Of a stretch of 64,000 nt of DNA, positions 18,500-28,031 are shown one piece after another. Each line of letters starts with the position of its first letter. Position 1 is the stretch's first letter. Position numbers and translations under genes: made by a program. Under the pieces are notes generated by a model that was not told where the DNA came from, searched no databases, and worked only from the letters and a program-made list of their open reading frames with translations. Location: NCBI RefSeq assembly GCF_003719195.1, contig NZ_CP024996.1, positions 3,844,001 to 3,908,000 on the forward strand, given 5' to 3'. Origin of the DNA: Herbaspirillum rubrisubalbicans (GTDB lineage Bacteria; Pseudomonadota; Gammaproteobacteria; Burkholderiales; Burkholderiaceae_D).

Positions 18500-19276
18500 A
18501 TGCCCCTGTCCGTCCTGCTCTCGGCCCTGGCCAGCAGCCTACTGCTGCCACCGGTCTCGCCCGTCCTGCTCAGCCTGGCCGGGTGCTGGCTGCGCCGCCG
18601 CGCGCCGCGCACCGGTCTGGCGCTGATGCTGCTGGGTGTGGCGCTGCTGCTAGTCCTGAGTACGCGTGTAGCGGCGCTATGGCTGATCCAGCCGCTGCAA
18701 CGCCAGTATCCGCCCTTGACACATCCGGGCCAGATCAAGCAGGCCCAGGCCATCGTCATCCTCGGATCGGGCCGGATCGATGCTGCCCCGGAATACGGCG
18801 GTAGCGATGAACCCACCCCGATCGGCATGAAGCGCCTGCAATACGGCGCCTTCCTGCAGCGCCAAAGCGGCCTGCCGATCCTGGTCAGTGGCGGCAACCC
18901 CGATGGCTCCCCCGAAAGTGAAGCGGCCCTGATGGCGCGCAGCCTGCAGCGCGACTTCGGCGTGCCGGTGCGCTGGCAGGAGACACATTCGGATACCACG
19001 GCCCAGAACGCCCGCGATTCGGCGGCCCTGCTCAAGGCCGAGGGCATCACACACATCCTGCTGGTCACCGACAGCGTGCACATGCCGCGTGCCATGCGCG
19101 CATTCGCGCAGACCGGCTTGCAGGTGCAGGCTGCGCCCACCTTGCTGTTGCAACCGGCGCGCGCACGGGTGAGCGACTACCTGCCCGGTGCCAGCCACTT
19201 GCAGATGTCCAGCTATGCATTGCGTGAAAGGATCGGCCAATGGTGGTATCGGGTCCGTGGCGCGACTGCGCCATGA
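18500..19276 (+). CDS. YdcF/ElyC family membrane protein (DUF218)
   Basis: 258 residues from ATG 18500. Two N-terminal membrane spans precede a DUF218 domain: AIVILGSGRIDAAPEYGG, GLPILVSGG, the conserved acid-rich ESEAALMA, HSDTTAQNARDSA and LLVTDSVHMPRAM. ElyC-type relatives act in envelope or peptidoglycan precursor homeostasis. The exact role is not shown. It is divergent from the HdeD-like gene. Confidence 0.88.
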   Translation: MPLSVLLSALASSLLLPPVSPVLLSLAGCWLRRRAPRTGLALMLLGVALLLVLSTRVAALWLIQPLQRQYPPLTHPGQIKQAQAIVILGSGRIDAAPEYGGSDEPTPIGMKRLQYGAFLQRQSGLPILVSGGNPDGSPESEAALMARSLQRDFGVPVRWQETHSDTTAQNARDSAALLKAEGITHILLVTDSVHMPRAMRAFAQTGLQVQAAPTLLLQPARARVSDYLPGASHLQMSSYALRERIGQWWYRVRGATAP

Positions 19277-19524
19277 CACCCCATCAGCCAAAAACTAAGC
19301 CCGCAAGTAACTGCCCTTCCACCTCCTGTTCCCCCATTCGCCGCCGACATCCGGCGGTAAAGTGGCAAAGTCGCGCGTCTTGCGTCTTGCATCTTGCGCA
19401 AGGCCGCACACATCCAAGACCGCAATAATTACGCTCAACGAAGACGATGCACTTGCGTGCACTTACGCAATCGCCCCCGGCGCGATGACGTCAACGAGCG
19501 CTTTGAACAAAGGGAGATTACATC

Positions 19525-21345
19525 ATGGGCCAGTTATCCTTCAGCAAAAAGCTGTGGCTGCCACTCGGGCTTAGCCTCATCGCACTACTGGCGACTTCCA
19601 TCTTCAGTGCCTTCATGGTGCGCGACGTGCGCCTGCAGGAACGCAAGACCGACCTTACCAACATCGGCCAGACCGCGCTCTCGCTGGTGAAGGCCTACGG
19701 CACCCTGGCCGAGAGCGGTGCCTTGAGCAAGGAAGAAGCGCAGCAGCGCGCCAAGGCCGCCATCAAAAGCCTGCGCTATGGTACCGATGGCTATTTCTCG
19801 ATCTCCACCTCGCAGCAGATCATCGTCATGCACCCGATCAAGACCGAGCTGGATGGCAAGGATCTGACCAACTTCAAGGATCCGGCCGGTACCAACCTGT
19901 TCGTGGAAATCAGCAAGGCCGGCAGCAAACCGGGCGGCAGCTTCGTCAGCTATCTCTGGCCCAAGGTGGGTGCGGCCGAACCGGTGCCCAAGACGTCCTT
20001 CGTGATCGCCTACCAGCCCTGGGACTGGAACCTGACCACTGGCGCCTACATGGATGACATCAACGCCGCCTTCATGGGTACGCTGACCCGCATGGCGATC
20101 CTGTTCGCCGTGGTAGCCGCCGCACTGGTGGCACTGGTGATCGTGATCAACCGCGGCATCCTGCGCACCATCGGCGGCGATCCGGCCAAGGCAGCCGAAG
20201 TCGCCAACCGCATCGCCCAGGGCGACCTCACCCCCAACATCGACACCCAGCCGGGCGACCAGAGCAGCCTGCTCTATGCGGTACGCGGTATGCGCGACTC
20301 GCTGCTCTCTACTATCGCCAACATCAAGAGTTCAGCCACGACCATCGCCTCGGCCAGCCATGAAATTGCCCGCGGCAACCTGGACCTGTCGGGCCGCACC
20401 GAACAGCAGGCCGGCTCCCTGGAAGAAACCGCCTCGGCCATGGAAGAACTGACCGCTACGGTCAAGCAGAACGCCGACAACGCGCGCCAAGCCAACCAGT
20501 TGGCCGAGTCAGCTTCGGAAGTGGCGATCCAGGGCGGCAGCGTGGTCGGCCAGGTGGTGCAGACCATGGAAGGCATCACCGAGAGCTCACGCAAGATTGC
20601 CGACATCATCGGCGTGATCGACGGCATCGCCTTCCAGACCAACATTCTGGCCCTGAACGCCGCCGTGGAAGCGGCCCGTGCCGGCGAACAGGGACGCGGC
20701 TTTGCGGTGGTGGCCTCCGAAGTGCGCTCGCTGGCTCAGCGTTCGGCCTCGGCCGCCAAGGAAATCAAGACCTTGATCGATGACTCCGTGGCCAAGGTCG
20801 ATTCGGGTAGCAAGCTGGTGGAACAGGCCGGCACCACCATGACCGAAGTGGTGGCCAGCGTGCGCCGCGTGACCGACATCGTCGGCGAGATCAGCTCGGC
20901 CAGCCAGGAGCAAAGTGCCGGCATTGCAGAAGTAGGCCGTGCCATCACGCAGATGGATGAAGGCACGCAGCAGAACGCCGCACTGGTGGAACAAGCGGCT
21001 GCCGCTGCCCAGTCCTTGCAGGACCAGGCCGCCACCCTGGCCGGCCTGGTCGGTCGCTTCCAGATCGATGGCAGCCAGGCCCACGCGGTGCAGGCCGCAC
21101 CTGCTGCTGCAGTGAAGTCAGCCGCCTCCAAGCCGGCTGCACGTCCGACAACCACCGCTGCGCCAAGTCCGGCGCAGCGCAAGCCGGTTGCCGCCCACCC
21201 GGCCATTGCCGCCCCCAAGGCAGCCGCGCCCAAAGCCGCGGCAGCACCGACCGCCAAAGCCGAGGCACCCGCCACCAAAGCCGCTGGCAAATCAGCATCG
21301 CGCCTGCCGGCCGGAGAAGATGAGGGAGATTGGGAAACCTTCTGA
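19525..21345 (+). CDS. Methyl-accepting chemotaxis protein with CheR tether
   Basis: 606 residues; GGGAGA site before the ATG. TM1 about 10-32, periplasmic sCache_2-type sensor about 35-185 ([44 protein letters not shown]), TM2 about 190-212, then HAMP and a signalling domain. The hairpin tip reads [21 protein letters not shown] long Ala/Pro-rich linker ends in GDWETF, the CheR-binding pentapeptide type, so it can be a high-abundance receptor that recruits the methylase. Ligand unknown; Cache_2 receptors often bind carboxylates. Confidence 0.95.
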   Translation: MGQLSFSKKLWLPLGLSLIALLATSIFSAFMVRDVRLQERKTDLTNIGQTALSLVKAYGTLAESGALSKEEAQQRAKAAIKSLRYGTDGYFSISTSQQIIVMHPIKTELDGKDLTNFKDPAGTNLFVEISKAGSKPGGSFVSYLWPKVGAAEPVPKTSFVIAYQPWDWNLTTGAYMDDINAAFMGTLTRMAILFAVVAAALVALVIVINRGILRTIGGDPAKAAEVANRIAQGDLTPNIDTQPGDQSSLLYAVRGMRDSLLSTIANIKSSATTIASASHEIARGNLDLSGRTEQQAGSLEETASAMEELTATVKQNADNARQANQLAESASEVAIQGGSVVGQVVQTMEGITESSRKIADIIGVIDGIAFQTNILALNAAVEAARAGEQGRGFAVVASEVRSLAQRSASAAKEIKTLIDDSVAKVDSGSKLVEQAGTTMTEVVASVRRVTDIVGEISSASQEQSAGIAEVGRAITQMDEGTQQNAALVEQAAAAAQSLQDQAATLAGLVGRFQIDGSQAHAVQAAPAAAVKSAASKPAARPTTTAAPSPAQRKPVAAHPAIAAPKAAAPKAAAAPTAKAEAPATKAAGKSASRLPAGEDEGDWETF

Positions 21346-21367
21346 GCCCGTCCCGGTATCGCCCACC

Positions 21368-21390
21368 AGCCCGCCTCGTGCGGGCTTTTT
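21368..21390 (+). terminator. Terminator of the chemoreceptor gene
   Basis: AGCCCGC, loop CTCGT, GCGGGCT, then five T. Confidence 0.85.
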
Positions 21391-21403
21391 CTTGTCGGCG
21401 CGC

Positions 21404-22045
21404 TTACCAGCGCAGCAGGCGCGGCCCCAGCAGCAACCCTGCTGCAGCCGGGATGACCATACCCAGGAAATACCAGATGCCCCAGAACGGCACCTCCATT
21501 TCCGGGCAATGCAGGCAATACACCATGGTGGCCGAAGCGCCGGCCAGCAGGCCCGCTACCGCGCCGGTCAGGCGCAGCCGGGTCGGCGCCATGCCGCGCA
21601 CGGCCCAGAAGATGCCGATGAACAGCGGTACCGACAAGAGCGCGATATTGAAGGGGCAGCTACGCCAGCTGATCCCCAACACCAGCGGCAGGCGTTGCGC
21701 CAGCGGGGTGCTCACCAGCACCAGCGCGCCCGCGGCCCAGATCGCCAGGCTCGGCAGCGCGATGCCGGCCCAGTTGAGGCCCACTCGCAGACCGGGTCGC
21801 ACCAGGCGCCGCAGCACCAGCATCGCGCCGATGGCCAGGGTGGTCGGGAAGGCCAGCTTGATCCAGAACAGCGGCACGCCCAGCATCACCGACAGGTCCG
21901 GCCGCAGGCCGTAGATGGTCAGCATCAGGATCAGTGCCCCGACGCCGCCCAGGACCAGCGCCTGGAGCATTTGCCTCATCGGCAAGCGACGATCCACCGG
22001 CGCCACGCCGCTGGCCATCATGGAAATGAGGTCGTCCGTCTTCAT
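21404..22045 (-). CDS. NrsF/DUF1109 anti-sigma factor, copy 1
   Basis: 213 residues with about six membrane spans. NrsF proteins hold an ECF sigma factor at the membrane and release it under metal or oxidative stress. It carries the family's two conserved cysteine sites (SWRSCPF and [15 protein letters not shown]; the second has an extra Cys). The start overlaps the sigma gene stop by four bases (ATGA). It is third in the leftward operon. Confidence 0.9.
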   Translation of the reverse strand: MKTDDLISMMASGVAPVDRRLPMRQMLQALVLGGVGALILMLTIYGLRPDLSVMLGVPLFWIKLAFPTTLAIGAMLVLRRLVRPGLRVGLNWAGIALPSLAIWAAGALVLVSTPLAQRLPLVLGISWRSCPFNIALLSVPLFIGIFWAVRGMAPTRLRLTGAVAGLLAGASATMVYCLHCPEMEVPFWGIWYFLGMVIPAAAGLLLGPRLLRW

Positions 22046-22674
22046 GCTTGCAATTTCTCCCGAATCTTGAGGGCCAGGGCCTTGAGGCCGCGGTGGATAC
22101 CTACTTTCACGGCCGACTCCGACATCCCCGTCAGTTGTGCCGTCTCGGCCACCGACAAGCCTTCCAGCTTGACGTGCAGGATCGGCAGGCGCTGCTTGTC
22201 CGGCAATTCTTCCAGCAAGGCACCAACATCGCGCCGGGCCTGGGCCGGTTCATCGTCGCAGGTGGCCAGCAGCTCGTGCTCTTCGTCCAGCGGATCGTGG
22301 AAGGCCTCGCGGCGCGAACGCGCGCGCAGGAAATCCATCAGCTTGTAGCGCGCAATGGCATGTACCCAGGCCGTCACCGGCTGGTCGGCGTGATAGGTAT
22401 GACGGGCATTGTGGATGGCCAGCAGGGTTTCCTGCACCACGTCTTCGACTTCATCCTGCAAGTGTAAAAGGCGTTTGCGCAGGAAGGCGCGCAAGCGCCC
22501 GCTCAATTCGGCCAGGAAGTTGCGATAGGCTACCGCATCGCCATCAAGCCCGGCCAAAAGCAACGTGCGCAGGCGTTCTTCGGTGGGATGCACAGGCTCC
22601 TGGCCGGGACGGCCCGACACCTCCTGCGGCAACGCCGAGGCGGAACGGGCCAACAGGAATGGACTCTCGCTCAT
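22042..22674 (-). CDS. ECF sigma factor, SigF-like
   Basis: 210 residues from ATG 22674; a TTG at 22689 is an alternative. Region 2 (about 55-120: [20 protein letters not shown] and [20 protein letters not shown]) and region 4 (about 145-205: [36 protein letters not shown]). It has no extended C-terminal domain. It lies between two NrsF genes and is divergent from the bufferin operon. The two matching promoters in the divergent region are the likely targets, giving autoregulation. Confidence 0.92.
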   Translation of the reverse strand: MSESPFLLARSASALPQEVSGRPGQEPVHPTEERLRTLLLAGLDGDAVAYRNFLAELSGRLRAFLRKRLLHLQDEVEDVVQETLLAIHNARHTYHADQPVTAWVHAIARYKLMDFLRARSRREAFHDPLDEEHELLATCDDEPAQARRDVGALLEELPDKQRLPILHVKLEGLSVAETAQLTGMSESAVKVGIHRGLKALALKIREKLQA

Positions 22675-22689
22675 GGAAACGCCGCCCAA

Positions 22690-23355
22690 TCACCAACGCA
22701 GCAGCCAGGGGCCGCACCAGGCGCCGGCCAGCGTCGGCAGCAGCACCCCCAGTACATACCAGACACCCCAGAAGGGAGGCGCCATCTCGACGCAATAGAG
22801 CGTATAGACTAGCACGCCCTGCGCTCCCGCCACCAATCCGGCCACCGCGCCCGCGGCGCGCAGTCGGGTGGGCGCGAAACCGCGCAGGAACCACAGCATG
22901 GTAGCCAGGGTGGGCAGCGACAGCAGCGCCACGTTCAAAGAACAGACTTCCCAACTGCTGCCCAGCAACAGCTCCAGCCGCTGCGAGGGAGGCGCCAGCG
23001 CCAGCCAGCTGCCGCCGGCCAGCCACAGCACGGCCGGTGGCAGCAGCAGCGCCGTAGCCGGCCCCAGGCCGATGCGCATCCCCGGCCGCGCCAGGCGCGC
23101 CGCCGCTACCTGAGCGGCCAGCAGCGCGGCCAGCGGGAACGAGACCTTCATCCAGAACAGCGGCTGCTGCAGCAACTGCCGCAAGTCGCTGCGCACCCCA
23201 TACAGGATGGCCAGCAACAGCGCCGCTCCCAGCAGGCCCAGCGCCAACGCCACGGCCATGCGCGCGGCGGCATGGCGTGCCACGGCGCGGTTGTCGGCAT
23301 CGGCTTGGCGACCGGTGCCGGTGGCCAGCATGTTGACCAGTTCCATCGTTTTCAT
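22690..23355 (-). CDS. NrsF/DUF1109 anti-sigma factor, copy 2
   Basis: 221 residues, about six membrane spans, same family as the product of 21404-22045 and of similar layout (PLFWMKVSFP, SSWEVCSLN, TLYCVEMAPPFWGVWY). It keeps one Cys at each of the two conserved sites. First gene of the leftward operon; its stop abuts the sigma gene. Two NrsF proteins for one sigma factor is unusual. Confidence 0.9.
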   Translation of the reverse strand: MKTMELVNMLATGTGRQADADNRAVARHAAARMAVALALGLLGAALLLAILYGVRSDLRQLLQQPLFWMKVSFPLAALLAAQVAAARLARPGMRIGLGPATALLLPPAVLWLAGGSWLALAPPSQRLELLLGSSWEVCSLNVALLSLPTLATMLWFLRGFAPTRLRAAGAVAGLVAGAQGVLVYTLYCVEMAPPFWGVWYVLGVLLPTLAGAWCGPWLLRW

Positions 23356-23412
23356 TCATATCCCCTGTAGACCCATGGCGGGCGGGCTGCACCCAGTGGC
23401 GCTCTCCTGTCT

Positions 23413-23439
23413 ATTCGTTCAGAAACGGCTTCCGGTTAC
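23413..23439 (-). promoter_or_regulatory. Sigma-F-type promoter of the nrsF-sigF-nrsF operon
   Basis: On the minus strand GTAACC (23434-23439) and CGAAT (23413-23417) are separated by exactly 16 bases, facing the leftward operon. It is identical in boxes and spacing to the rightward copy at 23484-23510. Confidence 0.75.
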
Positions 23440-23483
23440 AGCAGCCAGCAAAAATATTTATCGAAAAAATCTGCAGCCCCGCT

Positions 23484-23510
23484 GTAACCGAACCCCAGCC
23501 CCCGGCGAAT
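23484..23510 (+). promoter_or_regulatory. Sigma-F-type promoter of the bufferin operon
   Basis: GTAACC (23484-23489), 16 bases, CGAAT (23506-23510), about 87 bases before the precursor gene. It matches the GTAACC-N16-CGAA motif I recall for Caulobacter SigF targets. Confidence 0.75.
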
Positions 23511-23597
23511 TAACCAGCAGACCGGCCAACAGGCAAGCAAGCTAGTTGGCACCGGTCACTGTCGTCTTCCCCATTCTCTCTTTTCAAGGAGTACACC

Positions 23598-23876
23598 ATG
23601 AACAATCGTATCGTCGCCACCGCCGCCCTGACCCTCGCTACCCTGGCCTCAGGCGTGGCCATGGCGCAAGACAAGCAACCGATGAACAAACCGGCGATGG
23701 AAAAGTGCTATGGCGTGTCCATGGCCGGCCAGAACGACTGCAAGGCGGGCGAAGGCACCACCTGCGCCGGCACTGCCAAGATGGATTACCAGGGCAACGC
23801 CTGGAAGAACGTCCCGGCCGGCACCTGCACCTCCATCAAGACCCCGCGCGGCATGGGTTCGCTCAAGCCGATCTGA
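23598..23876 (+). CDS. bufA: Bufferin-type RiPP precursor (DUF2282)
   Basis: 92 residues; AAGGAG site 8 bases upstream. A Sec signal peptide (about 1-23, ending AMA before QDKQP) is unusual for a RiPP and typical of bufferins. The core carries four cysteines, C37, C48, C56 and C77, in the family pattern [27 protein letters not shown] and PAGTCTSIK. In the studied family, cysteines are turned into thiooxazoles by an MNIO enzyme and the exported peptide binds copper in the periplasm. Modification here is inferred from the neighbouring genes. Confidence 0.9.
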   Translation: MNNRIVATAALTLATLASGVAMAQDKQPMNKPAMEKCYGVSMAGQNDCKAGEGTTCAGTAKMDYQGNAWKNVPAGTCTSIKTPRGMGSLKPI

Positions 23877-23887
23877 GCGAGTCCGCC

Positions 23888-24751
23888 ATGACAGCGCACA
23901 CCATCACGGCCGGCCTGGGCTTGAAACCCCAGCACTTCGACGCGGCCCTGGCCTGCACCGCCTCGGGTCTGTGGTTCGAAGTCCATCCCGAGAATTACCT
24001 GATGGATGGCGGCCCGCGCCTGGCCTGGTTGCAGGCCATCCGCGAACAGCATCCGCTGGCCTTGCATGGGGTGTCGTTGTCCTTGGCCGGGCCCGATGCG
24101 CCCGATCCCGAGCACCTGCGCCAACTGGCGCAACTGGCGGCGCGCATCGAACCGGTGCTGGTCTCGGAACACCTGGCCTGGTCGCGCAATGATGGTCACT
24201 ACCTGCCCGACCTGCTGCCGGTGCCGCGCACCAGCGACACCCTGGCGCGACTGGCGGCCAACATCGGCCGCACCCAGGATGTGCTCAAGCGGCGCATCGC
24301 CCTGGAGAATCCTTCCCATTACCTGCACATGGAGCAGCATGGCTGGAGTGAACCAGACTTCCTGCAGGAACTGGTGCGCCGCACCGGCTGCGGCCTGCTG
24401 GTGGACGTCAACAATGTTCACGTCAGCGCCACCAACCTGGGATTGGATGCGCATGACTACCTGGATCAACTGCCGGCCTCAGCCATCCTCGAAATCCATC
24501 TGGCCGGCCACAGTGCCGACGCCAGCCTGCCAGGCCTGTTGATCGATTCGCACGACGCACCGGTGGCGCCGGTGGTATGGGCGCTTTACCAGTACCTGAT
24601 CGAGCGCATCGGCCGGCGCCCGACGCTCATCGAACGCGATGGCCAGGTACCGTCCTTTGCCACCCTGCTGGCCGAGCGCAGCCAGGCCAGCGCAATGCTG
24701 GCCGAGCGCAGCCAGGCCAGCGCAATGCTGGCCCAGGAGCAGCCCGCATGA
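23888..24751 (+). CDS. bufB: MNIO (DUF692) RiPP-modifying oxidase
   Basis: 287 residues from ATG 23888. Multinuclear non-haem iron oxidase of the MbnB/BufB/HvfB family, TIM-barrel fold. Probable iron ligands lie in LHGVSLSL, VSEHLAWS, IALENPSHY, LLVDVNNVHVSA and EIHLAGHS; all are intact. It would act on the precursor made by the gene 11 bases upstream. The C-terminus contains a 10-residue unit repeated exactly (LAERSQASAM twice) from a 30-bp tandem duplication, outside the catalytic domain. It overlaps the next gene by four bases. Confidence 0.93.
   Translation: MTAHTITAGLGLKPQHFDAALACTASGLWFEVHPENYLMDGGPRLAWLQAIREQHPLALHGVSLSLAGPDAPDPEHLRQLAQLAARIEPVLVSEHLAWSRNDGHYLPDLLPVPRTSDTLARLAANIGRTQDVLKRRIALENPSHYLHMEQHGWSEPDFLQELVRRTGCGLLVDVNNVHVSATNLGLDAHDYLDQLPASAILEIHLAGHSADASLPGLLIDSHDAPVAPVVWALYQYLIERIGRRPTLIERDGQVPSFATLLAERSQASAMLAERSQASAMLAQEQPA
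24668..24727 (+). repeat. 30-bp exact tandem duplication in bufB
   Basis: Two identical 30-bp units (24668-24697 and 24698-24727) keep the frame and add ten residues near the end of the protein. A third copy begins (CTGGCC) and then diverges. A candidate for strain-to-strain length variation. Confidence 0.95.
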
Positions 24752-25527
24752 ACGCCCCCGAACATGCTTATTACGCCGCCTTCGTGCAAGCCCTGCTCGA
24801 CGGCCATTGCGATGCCCCGACCGTAGCCGCGCTATCGCGCCAGCCAGCCTTTGCGGTCTATCGCAATACCGTCTTCAAGGGCTGCGTCGATGCCCTGCTG
24901 GCCAATTACCCCGCCGTGCACCGGCTGGTAGGCAGCGCCTGGATGCAGGCCACGGCGCTGGACTATGCGCGAGCGCACCTGCCGCGCCAGGCCAGCCTGA
25001 TCGCCTATGGGGACGGTTTCGCCGATTTTCTTCATACACTGGAAGCAGTAAGTGAACTTCCCTACCTGCCCGGCGTGGCCGCACTGGATCGCTGCTGGAC
25101 CGAATCCCACCTGGCTGCCGACCAGCCGGCGCTGGACGTGGCGGCCCTGCACAGGGCGCTGGCCGCGGGGCAGGATGTGCAATTGGTGCCGCACGCAGCC
25201 ACGCGCTGGCACCACGATGCACAGCATCCCATCTACAGCATCTGGGCCGCCAATCGCCAGCAAGACGAACACGAGGCGGTCAACGACAACCTCAGCGACG
25301 AATTCGCCCCGCACTGGCAAGGCGAAGGCGCCCTGCACACCCGCGTGGACGGCCAAGTCCAATGGCAAGCCTTGAGCCTGGGCGGATGCCGCTTCCTGGC
25401 TGCCTGCCGCGACGGCTACAGCATCGCCAGCGCAGCCGAGCAGGCGCTGACGCAAGAACCCGACCTGGAGATGGCGGCCATGCTGGGCCAGTTGGTCCAG
25501 GCTGCGGCCTTCACTTCCTTTTATTGA
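24748..25527 (+). CDS. bufC: DUF2063 RiPP partner protein
   Basis: 259 residues from ATG 24748, in an ATGA overlap with bufB. BufC/HvfC proteins pair with the MNIO enzyme and help it recognise the precursor. The N-terminal DUF2063 pattern is clear ([39 protein letters not shown]). The C-terminal half is a beta-rich domain as in longer BufC proteins. Always found with DUF692 partners. Confidence 0.9.
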   Translation: MNAPEHAYYAAFVQALLDGHCDAPTVAALSRQPAFAVYRNTVFKGCVDALLANYPAVHRLVGSAWMQATALDYARAHLPRQASLIAYGDGFADFLHTLEAVSELPYLPGVAALDRCWTESHLAADQPALDVAALHRALAAGQDVQLVPHAATRWHHDAQHPIYSIWAANRQQDEHEAVNDNLSDEFAPHWQGEGALHTRVDGQVQWQALSLGGCRFLAACRDGYSIASAAEQALTQEPDLEMAAMLGQLVQAAAFTSFY

Positions 25528-25538
25528 TGGAGAACCCC

Positions 25539-26009
25539 ATGAACCAGCCCGTCACCCTGCAGCCCATGGCACCCTTGCGCCCCACCCTCTACGCGCGCGC
25601 TGCCGACCTGGCCACGCGCCTCATCAGCGACACCTTGCTGGCCCTGGTGGCGCGCGTAGCGATCGCCTCGATCTTCTTCCTGTCCGGCCGTACCAAGGTC
25701 ACCGGCTTGCTGGACATCAAGGACAGTACCTACGTCCTGTTCCAGGAGGAATATCGCCTGCCGCTAGTGCCGCCCGAACTGGCCGCGCACCTGGCCACCT
25801 ATGCCGAGCACTTCTTCCCGCTGCTGCTCATCCTCGGCCTGTTCACCCGCGGTGCCGCGCTGGCACTACTAGGCATGACGGCGGTCATCGAGATCTTCGT
25901 CTATCCCGATGCCTGGCCCACCCATCTGTCCTGGGCCGGCCTGCTCCTGCTGTTGGTAGCACGCGGTGCTGGCGCCTGGTCGCTGGACCGTCGCTTCGGC
26001 CTGCGCTGA
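25539..26009 (+). CDS. DoxX family membrane protein of the bufferin operon
   Basis: 156 residues from ATG 25539 (GGAGA 6 bases upstream). Four membrane spans in the DoxX pattern ([40 protein letters not shown]). DoxX genes commonly close bufferin operons, probably as a quinone-linked or redox membrane component; the exact task is unknown. Confidence 0.88.
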   Translation: MNQPVTLQPMAPLRPTLYARAADLATRLISDTLLALVARVAIASIFFLSGRTKVTGLLDIKDSTYVLFQEEYRLPLVPPELAAHLATYAEHFFPLLLILGLFTRGAALALLGMTAVIEIFVYPDAWPTHLSWAGLLLLLVARGAGAWSLDRRFGLR

Positions 26010-27362
26010 ATGCAACCGGAGCCCCACGTGATGCCTTCCAGCGCCCTGCGCGAGATCGTCGAAGAAAGCTTCAGCGAAGCCTTCACCCACCATGTCGCCG
26101 GCCGGCTCGACCAGGCCGAAGAGCACTACCGCGTCGCCCTCGACCTGGATGAACGGCATGGTCCCTCGCAACACTATCTGGGTATCCTGCTGCACCAGCA
26201 GGGCCAGCACGAAGCCGCCCTGGCGTTGATGCATCAGGCCAGCCAATCGAGGCCAGCCAACGCCGACTGGTGCAACGATCTGGGCAATGTGCTGTTTGCC
26301 TGCCAGCAGTTCGAGCAGGCGGTGCAGGCCTATGAGCAGGCGCTGGTCTTGCGCCCCGAGGATGCGCAGTTGTGGACCAACCTCGGCGCTGCACGTCGCG
26401 CCCAGGGACAGGCCGATGCCGCCATTGCCGCCTGCCAACGCGCCCTGGCGCTGACACCGCAGTACCTGCCGGCCTTGCAGCAACTGGCCGAACTCTACGC
26501 GCAACAGGGCCACACCATGCTCAGTTCGCGCTACCAGTGCATGGCCTACGTATTGCCACCGCATGAAGGCAAGTCGCGCGAATTGCTGGCAACCTGCTGC
26601 TACTTTCTCGGCCGCATCGATGAAGCCGCCGAGATATGCCGTCAGTGGCTGCTGGAAGAACCGGGCCATCCCATCGCCAGCCACATGCACGCCGCCTACG
26701 CCGGACTGCCCCGCCAGACCGTGCCGCGCGACTACATCGTGCGCCGCTTCGATGACTATGCCGATCATTTCGATAGCAAGCTGCTGGCCCAGCTCGACTA
26801 TCGCGGCCCGCAAGTGCTGGCCCAGGTATTGCAGGGCTGCCTGCCCGGCTTGAGCGGCCTGGACGTGCTCGACGCCGGCTGCGGCACCGGCCTGTGTGCG
26901 GCGGTGCTGGCGCATTATGCGCGTCGGCTGGAGGGCATCGACCTCTCGCCCAACATGCTGCGCCACGCTGCCCGCCATCCGCACTACAGCACGCTGGCCC
27001 AGGCTGAGGTGGTGGAATGGATGGTGGCCCATCCTGCGCACTACGATCTGGTGGCCGCCTGTGATGTGCTGATCTATTGCGGCCAGTTGGTCGATTTCTT
27101 CGAGGCGCTGCGCACGACCCTGCGGCGCGGCGGTCATGTGATCTTCACGGTGGAACTGGCCGATGCCGACCAACAGGCCAGCTATACCCTGCACGCCAGT
27201 GGACGCTTTCGCCACCAGCGTAGCTATGTGGAAAAGTGTCTGTCCGCAGCGGGCTTGCAGGTGGTGCTGATGCGCGAGGACAGCCTGCGCGTGGAAATGC
27301 AGCAGGCCGTGCCGGGCCTGGTGGTGTTGGCGCGGGCCGCTGACACCGAAGAGCCAGGCTGA
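26010..27362 (+). CDS. TPR-repeat SAM-dependent methyltransferase
   Basis: 450 residues; begins immediately after the DoxX stop, so it is probably in the same operon. About residues 20-210 form TPR repeats (AVQAYEQALVLRPEDAQLWT, NLGAARRAQGQADAAIAACQ). A class I methyltransferase domain follows (about 275-440): LDVLDAGCGTGLCAAVLA is the SAM-binding motif I, EGIDLSPNMLRHA motif II and YDLVAACDVLIYCG motif III. The substrate is not known. Its place at the end of the bufferin operon raises methylation of the peptide or of a partner, but that is speculation. Confidence 0.85.
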   Translation: MQPEPHVMPSSALREIVEESFSEAFTHHVAGRLDQAEEHYRVALDLDERHGPSQHYLGILLHQQGQHEAALALMHQASQSRPANADWCNDLGNVLFACQQFEQAVQAYEQALVLRPEDAQLWTNLGAARRAQGQADAAIAACQRALALTPQYLPALQQLAELYAQQGHTMLSSRYQCMAYVLPPHEGKSRELLATCCYFLGRIDEAAEICRQWLLEEPGHPIASHMHAAYAGLPRQTVPRDYIVRRFDDYADHFDSKLLAQLDYRGPQVLAQVLQGCLPGLSGLDVLDAGCGTGLCAAVLAHYARRLEGIDLSPNMLRHAARHPHYSTLAQAEVVEWMVAHPAHYDLVAACDVLIYCGQLVDFFEALRTTLRRGGHVIFTVELADADQQASYTLHASGRFRHQRSYVEKCLSAAGLQVVLMREDSLRVEMQQAVPGLVVLARAADTEEPG

Positions 27363-27715
27363 TGAACGCCACAAAACTCATCAATGGTCGCTGCGCCTGG
27401 ACCGCCTTGTCAGAGTTCAGAGGTCAAAGCTCAGAGATCAGATGAGTATCCTTCGAATTTCAGCAATCATTCCTTTAGATCTCTGCCCCCTTGGCAAGGC
27501 AAGCCATTCCAGCATGTCCACAGTGCAACAAGGATGAATTTTCTTGCACATTTCGTCGCACTTTTCCCCTTAGGGGCAGTCGTACCGGCATTCGGCATGG
27601 CTTAGAATAGCCGAAGCTCACGACGTAATCGATTGATACGCACCGGTCTGCGCGCACGATGAATCCCCGCCATTGGCGCCGCGCAAACAGTGCGACATCT
27701 GAAAAGGAAAACGGA
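27363..27715 (+). other. Gene-free stretch
   Basis: 353 bases with lower GC than the neighbours. Contains short AG/TC-rich near-repeats (TCAGAGGTCAAAGCTCAGAG) at about 27413-27435. No coding, terminator with T-run or tRNA seen. Confidence 0.5.
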
Positions 27716-27904
27716 ATGACGCAGTCCCCAAAAAACATCTCGGAGCTGATGTGTGAGCTCAGCGTGGCGCTAGCCGATCTGTCGGAGAAGATGAGCAATC
27801 TCTCGGTCACGCTGGAAAACAGCTATCTCGAATCCGACGCTCCAGAACCGGCAGCCATGATGGAAGCCGCGCGCGAAACCATCGAAAAGGCACGCGGCAG
27901 CTGA
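27716..27904 (+). CDS. Small acidic helical protein, unknown
   Basis: 62 residues from ATG 27716 with an AAGGAAAACGGA site. Mostly one amphipathic helix (ELSVALADLSEKMSNLSVTL), likely coiled coil; no signal or membrane span. No family recognised; it stands alone. Confidence 0.6.
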   Translation: MTQSPKNISELMCELSVALADLSEKMSNLSVTLENSYLESDAPEPAAMMEAARETIEKARGS

Positions 27905-28031
27905 TCACCATCAGCCGCAGTCCTCCCACCTCATCCGGCAGCCGGGCCCATCCCGGCCTGCCTCTGCTGTCCAGCCTCAAATCCCTCCTCCCATTCGCAC
28001 CCGGCATCACCCACCGATGGCTGGCAGTTCA

